64,000 nt of DNA, taken from the NCBI RefSeq assembly GCF_000336385.2, contig NZ_HG424460.1:31633-95632 (forward strand), in the 5' to 3' direction. The DNA is from Lysobacter antibioticus HS124 (lineage in GTDB: Bacteria > Pseudomonadota > Gammaproteobacteria > Xanthomonadales > Xanthomonadaceae). The position numbers and the translations under genes were made by a program. Below the pieces are notes generated by a model, which saw only the letters and a program-made list of their open reading frames with translations, ran no database searches and was not told the DNA's origin. Shown in pieces: positions 26,796 through 37,168 of the stretch (its first letter is position 1; each line of letters starts with the position of its first letter).

Positions 26796-27536
26796 TCAGA
26801 AACTCATGAACAAGCCGCCGTTGACCGGAATATTGGCGCCGGTGATGAAACCGGCGTCGTCGGCGGTCAGGAATTCGACGGTGCGGGCGATTTCGCTGGG
26901 CTTGCCGAGGCGGCCGACCGGGACGGCGTCGATGATGCGGCTGCGGATGTCCTCGGGCACCGCCATCACCATCGCGGTTTCGCAGTAGCCGGGCGAGACC
27001 GAGTTGACCGTGACGCCCTTGCGCGCCACTTCGCGCGCCAAGGCCATGGTGAAGCCGTGCATGCCGGCCTTGGCCGCGGAGTAGTTGGTCTGGCCGAACT
27101 GGCCGGTCTGGCCGTTGACCGAGCTGATGTTGACGATGCGGCCGAAGCCGCGCTCGGCCATGCCGTCGACCGCGTGCCGGCACAGGTTGAACACGCCGTC
27201 GAGATTGACGTCCATGACCTCGTCCCACGCGCGCTTGTCCATCTTGCGCAGGCTGCCGTCGCGGGTGATGCCGGCGGCGTTGACCAGGATGTCGACCGAG
27301 CCTTCGCGTTCGAGGATGCGGCCGATCGCCGCGCCGCAGTCGTCGTAATCGGCGACGTTGGCGGCTTCGAAGCCCACGTCCAGGCCTTCGGTCAGGCGGC
27401 CGAACTCGGCGATGCGCTCTTTGCGCGAGCCCAGGTCGAGGGCGATCACGCGCCGGCCGGCGCGGGCGAGGGACTTGCAGATCTCGCTGCCGAGACCGCC
27501 GATACCGCCGCTGACGACGGCGATGCGCTTGTGCAT
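26796..27536 (-). CDS. phaB: acetoacetyl-CoA reductase-like SDR (PhaB paralogue 2)
   Basis: 246 residues from ATG 27536 with GGAG upstream. Classical short-chain dehydrogenase: cofactor loop VVSGGIGGLGSEICKSL, NNAG-equivalent LVNAAGITRD, catalytic Ser in VNISSVNGQTGQFGQTNY, and the Tyr/Lys pair in NYSAAKAG. The motif SVNGQTGQFGQTNYSAAKAG is characteristic of PhaB enzymes, which reduce acetoacetyl-CoA to (R)-3-hydroxybutyryl-CoA. NAD versus NADPH preference cannot be told; the Asp at ALDLGSRKERI hints at NAD. It flanks phaR together with a second copy. Confidence 0.85.
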   Translation of the reverse strand: MHKRIAVVSGGIGGLGSEICKSLARAGRRVIALDLGSRKERIAEFGRLTEGLDVGFEAANVADYDDCGAAIGRILEREGSVDILVNAAGITRDGSLRKMDKRAWDEVMDVNLDGVFNLCRHAVDGMAERGFGRIVNISSVNGQTGQFGQTNYSAAKAGMHGFTMALAREVARKGVTVNSVSPGYCETAMVMAVPEDIRSRIIDAVPVGRLGKPSEIARTVEFLTADDAGFITGANIPVNGGLFMSF

Positions 27537-27648
27537 GGGAACTCCGGAACGGGATGCCGGGCGCGGCGGGGTCACGCGCCCGCGAACCGCCCGCGGGCGG
27601 TCGCGATCGTGCTGGGCGCGCCGGCGGCGCGCAAGAAAAAAGCGCGGC

Positions 27649-28134
27649 TCAACGCTCGCGCTTGTCGGTCTTGTTCCGTGGCGTGGTCGGTTGGCCTACG
27701 CTGCCGGACAGGTTCTGCTGGAACTCTTTCCACAGGCTGAGGTTGCGCTCGGTGAGCTGATTCATCATCGCCCACGGGGTCTGGCCGAGCATGCCGCCCA
27801 TCTGGTTGCGGAACTGCTGCTGCTGGTCCAGGAACAACTGCATCGAGCGTTCCAGGTAGTTGCCCATGAAGCCCTGCAGCGAGTCGCCGTAGAAGCGGAT
27901 GATCTGGCTGAGCAACTGGGTCGACAGCACCGGTTCGCCGTCCTGCTCGTGCTCGGCGATGATCTGCAGCAGCACCTGGCGGGTCAGGTCTTCGCCCGAG
28001 CGCGCATCGCGCACTTCGAACTCCTCGCCGTCGACGATGAGCTGGCGCACGTCTTCGATGGTGATGTAGCTGGAGATCTCGGTGTCGTAGAGACGACGGT
28101 TGGGGTACTTCTTGATGACGCGGGTCGAGGCCAT
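27649..28134 (-). CDS. phaR: polyhydroxyalkanoate synthesis repressor
   Basis: 161 residues. The N-terminal DNA/PHB-binding domain is unmistakable: RVIKKYPNRRLYDTEISSYI, EDVRQLIVDGEEFEVRDA and EDLTRQVLLQIIAEHE. The PHB accumulation regulatory segment follows (LSQIIRFYGDSLQGFMGNYL). The C-terminus is Gln- and Lys-rich. PhaR represses phasin and biosynthetic genes and binds PHB granules. No phaC, phaA or phasin gene is in the window. Confidence 0.94.
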   Translation of the reverse strand: MASTRVIKKYPNRRLYDTEISSYITIEDVRQLIVDGEEFEVRDARSGEDLTRQVLLQIIAEHEQDGEPVLSTQLLSQIIRFYGDSLQGFMGNYLERSMQLFLDQQQQFRNQMGGMLGQTPWAMMNQLTERNLSLWKEFQQNLSGSVGQPTTPRNKTDKRER

Positions 28135-28300
28135 GGAGCTTTGGCTCTAAAACGTGGTGCCTTGCAGCATGGCTCAGGCCGCGAGGGCTTGCAACAGGGT
28201 CGGCACAATGAGCGCGACGGGCGGTCGGAACCGCCGCCGGACGCGGCGCCGTCCGGCCTGCGCACCGGAGACCTGAACAGGTCTCCGGCGGCGAACCGGT

Positions 28301-29041
28301 TTACCAGCCCATGTACTGACCGCCGTTGGCGGACAGGTTGGCGCCGGTGATCCAGCCGGCTTCGTCGGGAATGAAGAAACCGACCGCGTAGGCGATCTCT
28401 TCCGGCGTGCCCAGGCGCCCGGTCGGGATCTGGGCGATGATCTTGTTGCGCACGTCCTCGGGCACGGCCATGACCATGTCGGTGCCGATGTAGCCCGGCG
28501 ACACGGTGTTGACGGTGATCCCGAACTTGGCGTTTTCCTGCGCCAGCGAGATGGTGAAGCCGTGCATGCCGGCCTTGGCCGCGGCGTAGTTGGCCTGGCC
28601 GTACTGGCCCTTCTGGCCGTTGATCGAGCTGATCTGCACGATCCGGCCCCACTTGCGATCGCGCATGCCCTCGATCACCGGGCGGGTGACGTTGAAGCAG
28701 GAATTGAGGTTGGTGCCGATCACGTCGGTCCACTGCTGCGCCGTCATGCGGTGGAAGGTGGCGTCGCGGGTGATGCCGGCGTTGTTGACCAGGATGTCGA
28801 TCGGGCCGAGTTGGCGCTCGACCTCGCGCACCAGCGCTTCGGCCTGCTCCGGCGAGGACACGTCGCCCTGGGCGATGGCCACGTCGAAGCCCTGTTCCTT
28901 CAACTGCGCCTGCCAGGCGCGGCCCTTGGCTTCGTCTCGATAGTTGGTCGCGACCTTGTGCCCCATCTTGGCGAGGCGTTGGACGATCGAGGTGCCGATG
29001 CCACCGGTGCCGCCGGTGACCAGTGCAACGCGTGACTGCAT
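28301..29041 (-). CDS. phaB: acetoacetyl-CoA reductase
   Basis: 246 residues, exactly the length of the other copy. Cofactor loop VTGGTGGIGTSIVQRL, LVNNAGITRDATFHRM, catalytic Ser in ISSINGQKGQYGQANY, and Tyr/Lys in NYAAAKAG; TNYRDEAKGRAWQAQ after beta-2 fits NADPH binding as in Cupriavidus PhaB. Terminates before phaR. Two divergent PhaB-type genes surrounding phaR suggests duplication and specialisation. Confidence 0.92.
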   Translation of the reverse strand: MQSRVALVTGGTGGIGTSIVQRLAKMGHKVATNYRDEAKGRAWQAQLKEQGFDVAIAQGDVSSPEQAEALVREVERQLGPIDILVNNAGITRDATFHRMTAQQWTDVIGTNLNSCFNVTRPVIEGMRDRKWGRIVQISSINGQKGQYGQANYAAAKAGMHGFTISLAQENAKFGITVNTVSPGYIGTDMVMAVPEDVRNKIIAQIPTGRLGTPEEIAYAVGFFIPDEAGWITGANLSANGGQYMGW

Positions 29042-29083
29042 GCTGTGCTCTCCATGACCGCGCAGCGCGGTATCGGCCCGATT

Positions 29084-30064
29084 CTAGACAGCATTCGGGG
29101 CCGGCGTGTTGTGCACAGCAGCGAGGGTCTCAGCACATTTTGGAATCTGTGCCGGACTGAACGAAACCCTGGCCTGGTCGAGCAATTGCGTGACAGTCGC
29201 TACCGCGGCCAGGGGCTCGGGGTCCTGGCCGAGCGCGTGCCAGGCGGCACGCAATGCGGGCAGCGGGTCGGACGGGTCCAGCGGCTGCGCAGCGTCGGAC
29301 TTGGACAGCTTGCGTCCCTGCGCGTCGAGCAGCAGCGGCAGGTGGGCGTAGCGCGGCGTCGGCAGGCGCAGGGCGCGCTGCAGCAGGATCTGGCGCGCGG
29401 TCGAGTCGAGCAGGTCGGCGCCGCGGACCACGTCGGTGATGCCCTGGTCGGCGTCGTCCACCACCACCGCGAGCTGGTAGGCCCAGTAGCCGTCGGCGCG
29501 GCGCAGGACGAAATCGCCGACCTCGGCGGCTACGTCCTGGCGCTGCGGGCCGAGCACGGCGTCGTCGAAGCCCACCGTGGCGCCGTCGGCCACGCGCAGT
29601 CGCACCGCCGCTTGCGGCGCGGCGCGCCCGGGTTCGCGCGCGGCGGCGAGGCAGCGGCGGTGGATGCCGCCGGCGGCGGCCAGGTCGCTGCGGCTGCAGC
29701 GGCATGCGAAGGCCAGCCCGCGTGCGAGCAACTGGTCCAGGGCGGCGCGGTAGAGCTCGCCGCGCTCGCTCTGGCGCCGCACCGGCTCGTCGCTCTCCAG
29801 GCCGAACGCGGCCAAGGCGCGCAGCTGGCGTTCGGCGGCGCCGGGAACTTCGCGCGGCGGATCGAGGTCTTCGATACGCACCAGCCAGGCGCCGCGGTGG
29901 TGGCGCGCGAGCAGCCAGCTGCCGAACGCCGCCAGCAGCGAACCCGGATGCAGGTCGCCGGTGGGCGAGGGCGCGAAGCGGCCGCGGTAAGGCGCGGGCG
30001 CGGCCGCGCCGGGGCTGGCCGGGCCCCCGGCATGCTCGGGTGGGAACGAAGGATGTCCGGACAA
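29084..30064 (-). CDS. gluQ: glutamyl-Q tRNA(Asp) synthetase
   Basis: 326 residues, with an N-terminal Pro/Ala-rich extension of about 27 residues before [17 protein letters not shown] truncated GluRS catalytic core that charges queuosine-34 of tRNA-Asp with glutamate. HIGH-type motif in [16 protein letters not shown]-type KLSKSD, and zinc Cys residues in [10 protein letters not shown] and RRCLAAA. No anticodon-binding domain. The final 40 residues extend beyond the usual end ([19 protein letters not shown]). Confidence 0.93.
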   Translation of the reverse strand: MSGHPSFPPEHAGGPASPGAAAPAPYRGRFAPSPTGDLHPGSLLAAFGSWLLARHHRGAWLVRIEDLDPPREVPGAAERQLRALAAFGLESDEPVRRQSERGELYRAALDQLLARGLAFACRCSRSDLAAAGGIHRRCLAAAREPGRAAPQAAVRLRVADGATVGFDDAVLGPQRQDVAAEVGDFVLRRADGYWAYQLAVVVDDADQGITDVVRGADLLDSTARQILLQRALRLPTPRYAHLPLLLDAQGRKLSKSDAAQPLDPSDPLPALRAAWHALGQDPEPLAAVATVTQLLDQARVSFSPAQIPKCAETLAAVHNTPAPNAV

Positions 30065-30220
30065 TGAACGAGCGCTCGGGCGACGGCGGGGACGATACGG
30101 ATTCTCGTTGAATTAACGGCGGGTTCGCCACATTTGAGGACGAGCGGCGGCGACGCCGCACCGACAGGGAGGTCGCCCGAAGCCGCGCATGGTGCGCGGC
30201 AACCAAAGCAAAGTACGACC

Positions 30221-31135
30221 ATGTTCAAACGCATAGCGCTGTTCCTCGCCACCAACCTGGCCGTGCTGATCCTGCTCGGCGTCGTCATGTCGGTGCTGCA
30301 GAACGTATTCGGCATCCGCCTGGGCAACAACGGCGCGATCCTGGTGATGGCCGCGGTGTTCGGTTTCGGCGGCTCGCTGATTTCGCTGCTGATGTCGAAG
30401 TGGATCGCCAAGCGGACCACCGGCGCCTACGTGATCGAGCAGCCGCGCAACGCCGAGGAGCGCTGGCTGGTCGAGACCGTGCGCCGCCAGGCCGAGGCGG
30501 CCGGCATCGGCATGCCTGAGGTGGCGATCTACCAAGCGCCGGAAATCAATGCCTTCGCCACCGGCGCCAACCGCAACGACGCGCTGGTCGCGGTGTCGAC
30601 CGGGTTGCTGGGCGCGATGACCAAGGACGAGGCCGAGGCGGTGCTCGCCCACGAGGTCAGCCACGTCGCCAACGGCGACATGGTGACCATGGCCCTGATC
30701 CAGGGCGTGCTCAACACCTTCGTGCTGTTCGCCGCGCGCATCGTCGGCGGCTGGATCGACGCCATGCTCAACGGCGGCCGCGAATCGCGCGGGCCGGGCG
30801 TGTTCTATTTCGTCGTGGTGATGGTGCTGGACGTGGTGTTCGGCATCCTGGCCAGCATGATCGCCATGGCGTTCTCGCGTTACCGCGAATTCCGCGCCGA
30901 CGCCGGCGGTGCCCGCCTGGCCGGACGCGAGAAGATGATCGCCGCGCTCAAGCGCCTGTCGCTGACCTACGGCGAGAGCACCCTGCCGAACCAGGTCCAG
31001 GCCTTCGGCATCAGCGGCGCGGTCGGCCACGGCCTGTCCAAGCTGCTGCGCAGCCACCCGCCGCTGGAGGAGCGCATCCAGGCGCTGATCGACGCGCCGC
31101 AGGAGCGGTCGAGCGGTCGGACCGTGGTGCGTTGA
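30221..31135 (+). CDS. htpX: membrane protease HtpX
   Basis: 304 residues from ATG 30221 ([15 protein letters not shown]). Two N-terminal TM helices, the zinc motif HEVSH (144-148) in [13 protein letters not shown], two more TM helices ([20 protein letters not shown]) and the third ligand in [15 protein letters not shown]. Membrane-protein quality control under heat stress alongside FtsH. It is divergent from gluQ. Confidence 0.96.
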   Translation: MFKRIALFLATNLAVLILLGVVMSVLQNVFGIRLGNNGAILVMAAVFGFGGSLISLLMSKWIAKRTTGAYVIEQPRNAEERWLVETVRRQAEAAGIGMPEVAIYQAPEINAFATGANRNDALVAVSTGLLGAMTKDEAEAVLAHEVSHVANGDMVTMALIQGVLNTFVLFAARIVGGWIDAMLNGGRESRGPGVFYFVVVMVLDVVFGILASMIAMAFSRYREFRADAGGARLAGREKMIAALKRLSLTYGESTLPNQVQAFGISGAVGHGLSKLLRSHPPLEERIQALIDAPQERSSGRTVVR

Positions 31136-31262
31136 GCGAAGGGCGGGGAAAGGCAAGAGCACATCCCGCTGGCCCCTTTGCAACGCTGGGGCAGCGAAGG
31201 CGGCTCCGCCAACGGCCGGGTTTCTAGAGCCATCGGCCGCCGCCGCCCGACTACGATGAAAC

Positions 31263-31296
31263 AACAAAAAACCCGCCAGACGGCGGGTTTTTTGTT
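31263..31296. terminator. bidirectional terminator
   Basis: AACAAAAAACCCGCC/GGCGGGTTTTTTGTT with loop AGAC, between convergent htpX and fimX. Confidence 0.92.
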
Positions 31297-31325
31297 GCTC
31301 GCAGGCCCCGGCTTTCTTAGCCCTT

Positions 31326-31342
31326 CCCGAATCCCGAATCCC
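31326..31342. repeat. CCCGAAT heptamer tract
   Basis: Tandem CCCGAAT units in the tail of fimX. Related GGGATTC/GAATCCC tracts occur at 26763-26794, 51941-51967, 52034-52062, 53079-53098 and 53185-53211. Confidence 0.6.
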
Positions 31343-31346
31343 AGCC

Positions 31347-33440
31347 TCACTGGAAGTCGTAATCCATCTCCGGCCCCGCCGCGGCCAGGAAGTGCCCCTG
31401 GGCGTAGTCGATGCCGGCGCCGAACAGCAGGCTCATGCTGGCCGCGTCCTGGACGAACTCGGCGATGGTCTGCTTGCCCAGCTCGCGCGCCTTGTCGGCG
31501 ATGTCGCGGACGCGCTGCTGGTGGTCGGGGTTGCCGGTCAGGTCTTCGATGTAGCCGCGGTCGATCTTGAGGAACGCGGCGTCGAAGTGGTTGAGCAGCT
31601 GGAACGAGTTGAGGCCGGCGCCGAACTGCTCCAGGCCGATGCGCACGCCGTAAGGGGCGATGCGCGCCTGCAGTTCCTGCGCCGCGCGCAGGTTGGTGAA
31701 CACCTTGGACTCGGGCAGCTGCAGCACCAGCAGCTTGCCGTCGGCGCCGTACTTGGCCAACTGTTCGACGATGTGCTGCTGCAGGCTTTCGTCCTGCAGC
31801 GAGGCCTGGGTGATCTTGACCAGCAAGGTGGTGCGGCGGCCCTGGCGCATGCGCTCGCCGATGATCTGGATCGCCTTGCCGACCACCCAGCGGTCGATCT
31901 CCCACAGCAGGCCGTGTTCCTCGGCGATCTGCAGGAACGACAGCGGCTGCACCAGCTCGCCGCCGGCTTCGCCCGGGGCCGCGCTCTGCATGCGCAGATA
32001 GGCCTCGTACATCTCGATCGGCTCGCCGTGCAGATTGATCAGCGGCTGGTAGTTCATGACGAAGCGATCGGCGTCGAGCGCGTCGCGGATGCGCGCGACC
32101 CAGGCGGCGATGCGCTCTTCCTCGGCGCGGTCGACCGCGCCGGGGTCGAACAGCTCGCTGCGGTTGCCGCCGACGTCGCTGGCCGACTGCAGGCATTGGC
32201 TGGCCTTGCCGAGCACGGCGGTGATGCTGGCGATCTTCTCGCCGATCTGCACGCCGCCGAGGCTGGCGGTGGCGCTCAACGCCAGCGGGCCGGCCTCCAG
32301 CACCTGGTCGGCGAACGCGGCGCGGATGCGCTCGGCCAGCGCCGCGGTGTGGCTGTGGTCGCTGTGCCGGGTCAGCACCGCGAACTGGTGCTCGGCGAAG
32401 CGCGCGACCACGTCCTCGGCGCCGATCGCGGTGCGCAGGCGTTCGCCGCAGGCGGCGATGAGCTGGTCGGCCTGGTCCAGGCCGATTTCCTGCAGCAACT
32501 GGTTGTAGTGGTCGGGCTCGATCAGCAGCAGGCCGTGGTGGGCCGAGTTCTGCGCCGCATCGGACACCGCGTCTTCCAGCGCGCGCAGGAAAGTGGCGCG
32601 GTTGAGCAGGCCGGTGACCTGGTCGCGCTGGCGCAGCGCTTCGACTTCGCGCGCCAGTTCCGGGTCGACTTCCTGCCGGCGCAGCACCACTTGCAGGCAG
32701 TGCTCGCCCTCGTAGGTGGCGGGGGTGAACTCCATCACCGCCGGGAAGGCGTTGCCGTCCAGGGTGCGGGCCTGGGTCTCGTAGCTCGGCGGCGGCGGTT
32801 CGCCCTTGCTGAGCTGCTTGAGCAATTGCTTGAAGCCGTCGACCTGGCCGGGCGCGACCAGATCCAGCAGCGACATGCCTTCGATCTCTTCGAAGGACTC
32901 GAAGCCGAACATCTCCAGGTACGCCGTATTGGCGCGGATGTGCATGCCTTCGTGGATGTAGGCGATCGGGTCGCGCGAGGAATCGATCAGCGCGTCGCAG
33001 CGGCGCTCGGTCTCGCGCACCTGGGCTTCGAGCCGGCGCAGCGAGCGGCGCGCTTCCAGGTCGGCCCATTCGGCGCGCACCGCGTTCTGCAGATGCGCCA
33101 GATTGGAGCGCAGCACCACGCCGCGCGCGCCGATTTCCAGCGCGCCGAGCAGGATGGCGTCGTCGACGGTGTCGGTCAGCACCAGCACCGGCAGGTCCTT
33201 GCCGCTGGCGTCGACGCTCTGCATCAGCTTGGACAGGGCGACGTTGCGCGAATCGCGCGAAGCCAGGACCAGGTCCGGCGGATGCTGCAGGATCAGGGCC
33301 GCGACTTCCTGTTCGTTTTCCGGCCGCGTCGGCCGTACTGCGATGCCGCTGTTGCGCAGGCCGCTGACGATGGCCTCGGCCGCCTCGACGCTGTCGTCGA
33401 CGATCAGCAGGCGCAATACCATGTCTTTGCCGAATTGCAT
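31347..33440 (-). CDS. fimX: FimX-like REC-PAS-GGDEF-EAL protein
   Basis: 697 residues from ATG 33440 with GGAGG upstream. Order: a receiver-like domain (1-125) with LLIVDDSVEAAEA but an atypical phosphoacceptor region, a PAS domain (150-265), a GGDEF domain in which the motif reads AEHQF, and an EAL domain in which EAL reads EAYL. Both enzyme motifs are degenerate, as in xanthomonad FimX, a c-di-GMP-binding effector that works with PilZ and the pilus ATPase PilB in type IV pilus assembly. No catalysis is expected. Symbol given by architecture. Confidence 0.85.
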   Translation of the reverse strand: MQFGKDMVLRLLIVDDSVEAAEAIVSGLRNSGIAVRPTRPENEQEVAALILQHPPDLVLASRDSRNVALSKLMQSVDASGKDLPVLVLTDTVDDAILLGALEIGARGVVLRSNLAHLQNAVRAEWADLEARRSLRRLEAQVRETERRCDALIDSSRDPIAYIHEGMHIRANTAYLEMFGFESFEEIEGMSLLDLVAPGQVDGFKQLLKQLSKGEPPPPSYETQARTLDGNAFPAVMEFTPATYEGEHCLQVVLRRQEVDPELAREVEALRQRDQVTGLLNRATFLRALEDAVSDAAQNSAHHGLLLIEPDHYNQLLQEIGLDQADQLIAACGERLRTAIGAEDVVARFAEHQFAVLTRHSDHSHTAALAERIRAAFADQVLEAGPLALSATASLGGVQIGEKIASITAVLGKASQCLQSASDVGGNRSELFDPGAVDRAEEERIAAWVARIRDALDADRFVMNYQPLINLHGEPIEMYEAYLRMQSAAPGEAGGELVQPLSFLQIAEEHGLLWEIDRWVVGKAIQIIGERMRQGRRTTLLVKITQASLQDESLQQHIVEQLAKYGADGKLLVLQLPESKVFTNLRAAQELQARIAPYGVRIGLEQFGAGLNSFQLLNHFDAAFLKIDRGYIEDLTGNPDHQQRVRDIADKARELGKQTIAEFVQDAASMSLLFGAGIDYAQGHFLAAAGPEMDYDFQ

Positions 33441-33617
33441 TGACCACCTCCGTGGGCCGGGTTTATGACATGAAGGACCGGCCTCGTCCATGCAAGGTCG
33501 AAAATCTGTGACCTGTTGTTGGGTTCGATCCGCCGCGACCTGACAGGGCCGGCGCATGGCGGCGCCGGTCTGCGGTTTCGCGTCGTTCCCCGATCAAACC
33601 CCGACCAGATTACAACC

Positions 33618-34643
33618 TTACAACGGTCGCTTGCCGGGATCGCCTGCCACTTCTCGCACCAGCTTGGGCACCAGGTAGCCGGAGATGCGCGCGGCCAGGG
33701 CGCGGTGCAGGGCCAGGGCGCGTTCGTCGGCGACCTCGAAATGGGCCGAGCCCTGGACCCGGTCGAGCTGGTGCAGGTAATAGGGCAGCACGCCGGCGGC
33801 ATAGCTGCGTTCGCTGAGCGCGGCCAGGGCGTCGACGTCGTCGTTGACGCCGCGCAGCAATACCGCCTGATTGAGCAAGGTGGCGCCGGCGGCGCGCAGC
33901 CGGCCCATGGCGGCGTCGACCGAGGCGTCGAATTCGGCGGCGTGGTTGGCGTGCAGCACCACCGCGACCGGCCAGGGCAGTCCGCGCAGCCAGGCGACCA
34001 GCTCGGCGTCGACGCGCTCGGGCAGGACCATCGGCAGGCGGGTGTGCACGCGCAGGCGGCGGAGGTGCGGAATCGCGGCCAGGGCCTGGGTCAGCTCGGC
34101 CAGCTTGGGGGTGGCCAGCGACCAGGGGTCGCCGCCGGACAGGATCACCTCGTCGATGCCGGCGTCGGCGGCGATCGCCGCCACCGCCTCGCGCCAGCCG
34201 GCCGCGGCCGCGGTTTCCTCGGCATAAGGGAAGTGGCGGCGGAAGCAGTAGCGGCAGTGGATCGCGCAACTGCCGGTGGCGATCAGCAGGGCGCGGCCGC
34301 GGTACTTGCGGATCACGCCGTGGCCGGCCTTGGCCGCGCCGTCGCCGACCGCGTCCAGGCTGAAGCCGGGCATGGGCCGCATTTCCTCGTCCAGCGGCAG
34401 CACTTGGCGCAGCAGCGGGTCGGCCGGGTCGCCGTGGCGCATGCGGGCGACGAAGCCGCGCGGGACCCGCAGCGGAAACTGCGCCGCCGCCTCGTCCGAC
34501 AGGCCCAGCGCCGCCTCGTCCAGGCCGAGCAGGGACAACAGCTCGCGCGGATCGCGCAGGGCCTCGCGCCAGGCCGCCTGCCAGCGGGCGCCGGGGCGGT
34601 CGGGGGCGGGCGGCTGCATCGGGGCCGGGGCTGCGGTTATCAT
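33618..34643 (-). CDS. epmB: EF-P beta-lysylation protein EpmB (lysine 2,3-aminomutase-like)
   Basis: 341 residues from ATG 34643. Radical SAM enzyme that converts (S)-alpha-lysine to (R)-beta-lysine for EF-P modification. The [4Fe-4S] cysteines are at 126, 130 and 133 in [38 protein letters not shown] and [13 protein letters not shown] are family motifs. It is divergent from efp, its substrate, across about 200 bases. The partner epmA is outside the window. Confidence 0.95.
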   Translation of the reverse strand: MITAAPAPMQPPAPDRPGARWQAAWREALRDPRELLSLLGLDEAALGLSDEAAAQFPLRVPRGFVARMRHGDPADPLLRQVLPLDEEMRPMPGFSLDAVGDGAAKAGHGVIRKYRGRALLIATGSCAIHCRYCFRRHFPYAEETAAAAGWREAVAAIAADAGIDEVILSGGDPWSLATPKLAELTQALAAIPHLRRLRVHTRLPMVLPERVDAELVAWLRGLPWPVAVVLHANHAAEFDASVDAAMGRLRAAGATLLNQAVLLRGVNDDVDALAALSERSYAAGVLPYYLHQLDRVQGSAHFEVADERALALHRALAARISGYLVPKLVREVAGDPGKRPL

Positions 34644-34839
34644 GTCGGGCTGGTTCGGGTGGCCGGATCTGCCGGCGCCGGCCCGGGCCGTAGGCCGGGG
34701 CGGGCGCGCAGCCCGACATTCTAGCCTTACCCGCCCGATCGCGTTCCCGAGCGGCGCACCGTGGCGGCGTGGCCGAGCGCCGGCCTGCCGCAGCGCGGGG
34801 CGCCGCCTCATTACTTTCCAAATTCGCAGGAGCTTCAGC

Positions 34840-35406
34840 ATGGCCAGCTTAGGCATGAACGACGTCAAGACCGGACAGAAGATCCTGGTCAACAACGACC
34901 CGTGCATCATCACCGAGACCGAATACGTCAAGCCGGGCAAGGGCCAGGCCTTCACCCGCGTCAAGTACCGCAGCATCAAGTCGGGCCGCGTGGTCGAAAT
35001 GACCATGAAGGCCACCGACAGCGTCGAACAGGCCGACGTGGTCGACACCGACATGCAGTACCTGTATTCGGACGGCGAGTACTGGCACTTCATGAACCAG
35101 GAGTCGTTCGAGCAGGTCCAGGCCGACAAGGCCGGCATGGGCGGCGCGGAGAAGTGGCTCAAGGGCGAGGAAGAATGCGTGGTGACGCTGTGGAACGGCG
35201 TGCCGATCGCGGTCCAGCCGCCGAACTTCGTCGAGCTGAAGATCACCGAGACCGATCCGGGCGTGCGTGGCGATACCTCGGGCGGCGGCGGCAAGCCGGC
35301 GACCCTGGAAACCGGTGCGGTGGTGCGCGTGCCGCTGTTCGTCGGCCAGGAAGAAGTGATCAAGGTCGACACCCGCTCGGGCGAGTACGTCAGCCGAGTG
35401 AAGTAA
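34840..35406 (+). CDS. efp: translation elongation factor P
   Basis: 188 residues from ATG 34840 with CAGGAG upstream. Three beta-barrel domains; the modified lysine is Lys34 in KPGKGQAF, the bacterial EF-P loop type compatible with beta-lysylation. EF-P rescues ribosomes stalled at polyproline. The adjacent epmB supports that Lys34 is modified by the EpmA/EpmB route here. Confidence 0.98.
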   Translation: MASLGMNDVKTGQKILVNNDPCIITETEYVKPGKGQAFTRVKYRSIKSGRVVEMTMKATDSVEQADVVDTDMQYLYSDGEYWHFMNQESFEQVQADKAGMGGAEKWLKGEEECVVTLWNGVPIAVQPPNFVELKITETDPGVRGDTSGGGGKPATLETGAVVRVPLFVGQEEVIKVDTRSGEYVSRVK

Positions 35407-35683
35407 GCCGGTCCGTTCCGCGGCCGCCGCCGGCGGTCGCGGGCGGCCGCGCAAGTCCCGCCGCCGGCCGCGCCTGCGGCGCGGTTTGCCGGCATTGCCG
35501 CTTTCGCCGCCGCCTGCGCGGCGCGGGCGAGGGCGGCGCACAATGCCTTGCGGCGACGCCGCGGCGCTGCGATGCGCAGCGTGCCCGACGCCACGACCCG
35601 TACGCGGACGGCGACCCCGGCCGCGTTTTCGCAATACCCGGCCGACCCGGCCCCGGGCGGTCCGACCCTCCGAGCGAGCGCAG

Positions 35684-37018
35684 ATGACGACCGAAGCCCA
35701 AGCCATTCCCTGCGACCTGTTGATCGAAGCGGGCTGGGTGGTGCCGGTCGAGCCGCATGCGGTGGTGCTGGAAGCCCACGCCGTCGCGGTGCGCGGCAGC
35801 CGGATTCTCGAGGTCCTGCCGGTCGCCGAAGCGCGGGCGCGCTACGCACCGGCGGAAACCGTTTCGCGGCCCGACGCGGCGCTGATCCCGGGGCTGGTCA
35901 ACGCCCACACCCACAACCCGATGACCCTGCTGCGCGGCATCGCCGACGATATGCCGCTGATGGAGTGGCTGCAGGGCCATATCTGGCCGGTCGAGGCGGC
36001 GGTGATCGGGCCGCAGTTCGTCGAGGACGGCATCGCCCTGGCGATCGCCGAGATGCTGCGCGGCGGCACCACCTGCGCCAACGAGAACTACTTCTTCCCC
36101 GACGTGCAAGCCGCGGTGTACAAGCGCCACGGCTTCCGCGCCCGGGTCGGCCTGCCGGTGATCGATTTCCCGACCGCCTGGGCCAAGAGTTCGGACGAAT
36201 ATTTCGACCGCGCCGGCGAAGTGCACGATCTGTGGCGCGACGATCCGCTGGTCGCGACCGCGTTTGCGCCGCATGCGCCGTACACGGTCAGCGATGCGAA
36301 CTTCGAGCGCATCCGCATGCTCGCCGACCAGCTCGACCTGCCGATCCACCTGCACACCCACGAGACGGCGCAGGAAGTCGTCGACTCGATCAAGCTGCAC
36401 GGCCAGCGCCCGATCGCGCGCCTGGACCGCCTCGGCCTGATCAGCGACCGCCTGATCGCGGTGCACATGACCCAGCTCACCGACGCCGAGATCGAGCTGT
36501 GCGCGCAGCGCGGAGTCAGCGTGGTGCATTGCCCGGAATCCAACCTCAAGCTGGCTTCGGGCTTCTGCCCGGCGTGCAAGCTCGAGCGCGCCGGGGTCAA
36601 CCTGGCGATCGGCACCGACGGCTGCGCCAGCAACAACGACCTGGACATGTTCGGCGAGACCCGCACCGCGGCGCTGCTGGCCAAGGCCGTGGCCGACGAC
36701 GCCAAGGCGCTGGACGCGTTCCGCGCCCTGCGCGCGGCGACCCTCGGCGGCGCGCGCGCGCTCGGCTACGAGAGCCGGATCGGCACCATCGAAGCGGGCA
36801 AGCAGGCCGACCTGGTCTGCGTCGATCTGTCGCAGCTGGAGACCCAGCCGCTGCACCATGTGGTCTCGCAGCTGATCTACGCGACCGGGCGGCATCAGGT
36901 CAGCGACGTCTGGATCGCAGGCCGCGCCAAGCTGCGCGAGCGCGTGCTGGTCGACATCGACGTCGCCGGCCTGCTCGCCAACGCGCGCCAGTGGCGCGAA
37001 CGCATCGCCGCGATTTGA
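35684..37018 (+). CDS. mtaD: 5-methylthioadenosine/S-adenosylhomocysteine deaminase-type amidohydrolase
   Basis: 444 residues from ATG 35684. TRZ/ATZ amidohydrolase with the metal motif AHTHNP (H75, H77), HLHTHET, the VHCPESNLKLASGFCP loop and the catalytic region GTDGCASNNDLDMF. The family deaminates MTA or SAH; homologues also include guanine and other deaminases, so the substrate is probable rather than certain. It heads a run with ubiG, which releases SAH as methyltransferase product. Confidence 0.85.
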   Translation: MTTEAQAIPCDLLIEAGWVVPVEPHAVVLEAHAVAVRGSRILEVLPVAEARARYAPAETVSRPDAALIPGLVNAHTHNPMTLLRGIADDMPLMEWLQGHIWPVEAAVIGPQFVEDGIALAIAEMLRGGTTCANENYFFPDVQAAVYKRHGFRARVGLPVIDFPTAWAKSSDEYFDRAGEVHDLWRDDPLVATAFAPHAPYTVSDANFERIRMLADQLDLPIHLHTHETAQEVVDSIKLHGQRPIARLDRLGLISDRLIAVHMTQLTDAEIELCAQRGVSVVHCPESNLKLASGFCPACKLERAGVNLAIGTDGCASNNDLDMFGETRTAALLAKAVADDAKALDAFRALRAATLGGARALGYESRIGTIEAGKQADLVCVDLSQLETQPLHHVVSQLIYATGRHQVSDVWIAGRAKLRERVLVDIDVAGLLANARQWRERIAAI

Positions 37019-37168
37019 ACCTGCGGCGCTCGCGCGGCGTTAACACCGCGGCGCGGGCGCTTGGCCACACTAAGCGACGGCGGCGCCGCTTCGGCGCCGC
37101 CCGACCGGCGAGGACGCGAACCGCGCCCGCGCCGCCACCGACCGGCGACGGTCCGAACGGTAGACACC

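Noticed and set aside
31392..33443. 683-codon plus ORF over fimX
   Set aside because: Antisense of a clearly multi-domain protein.
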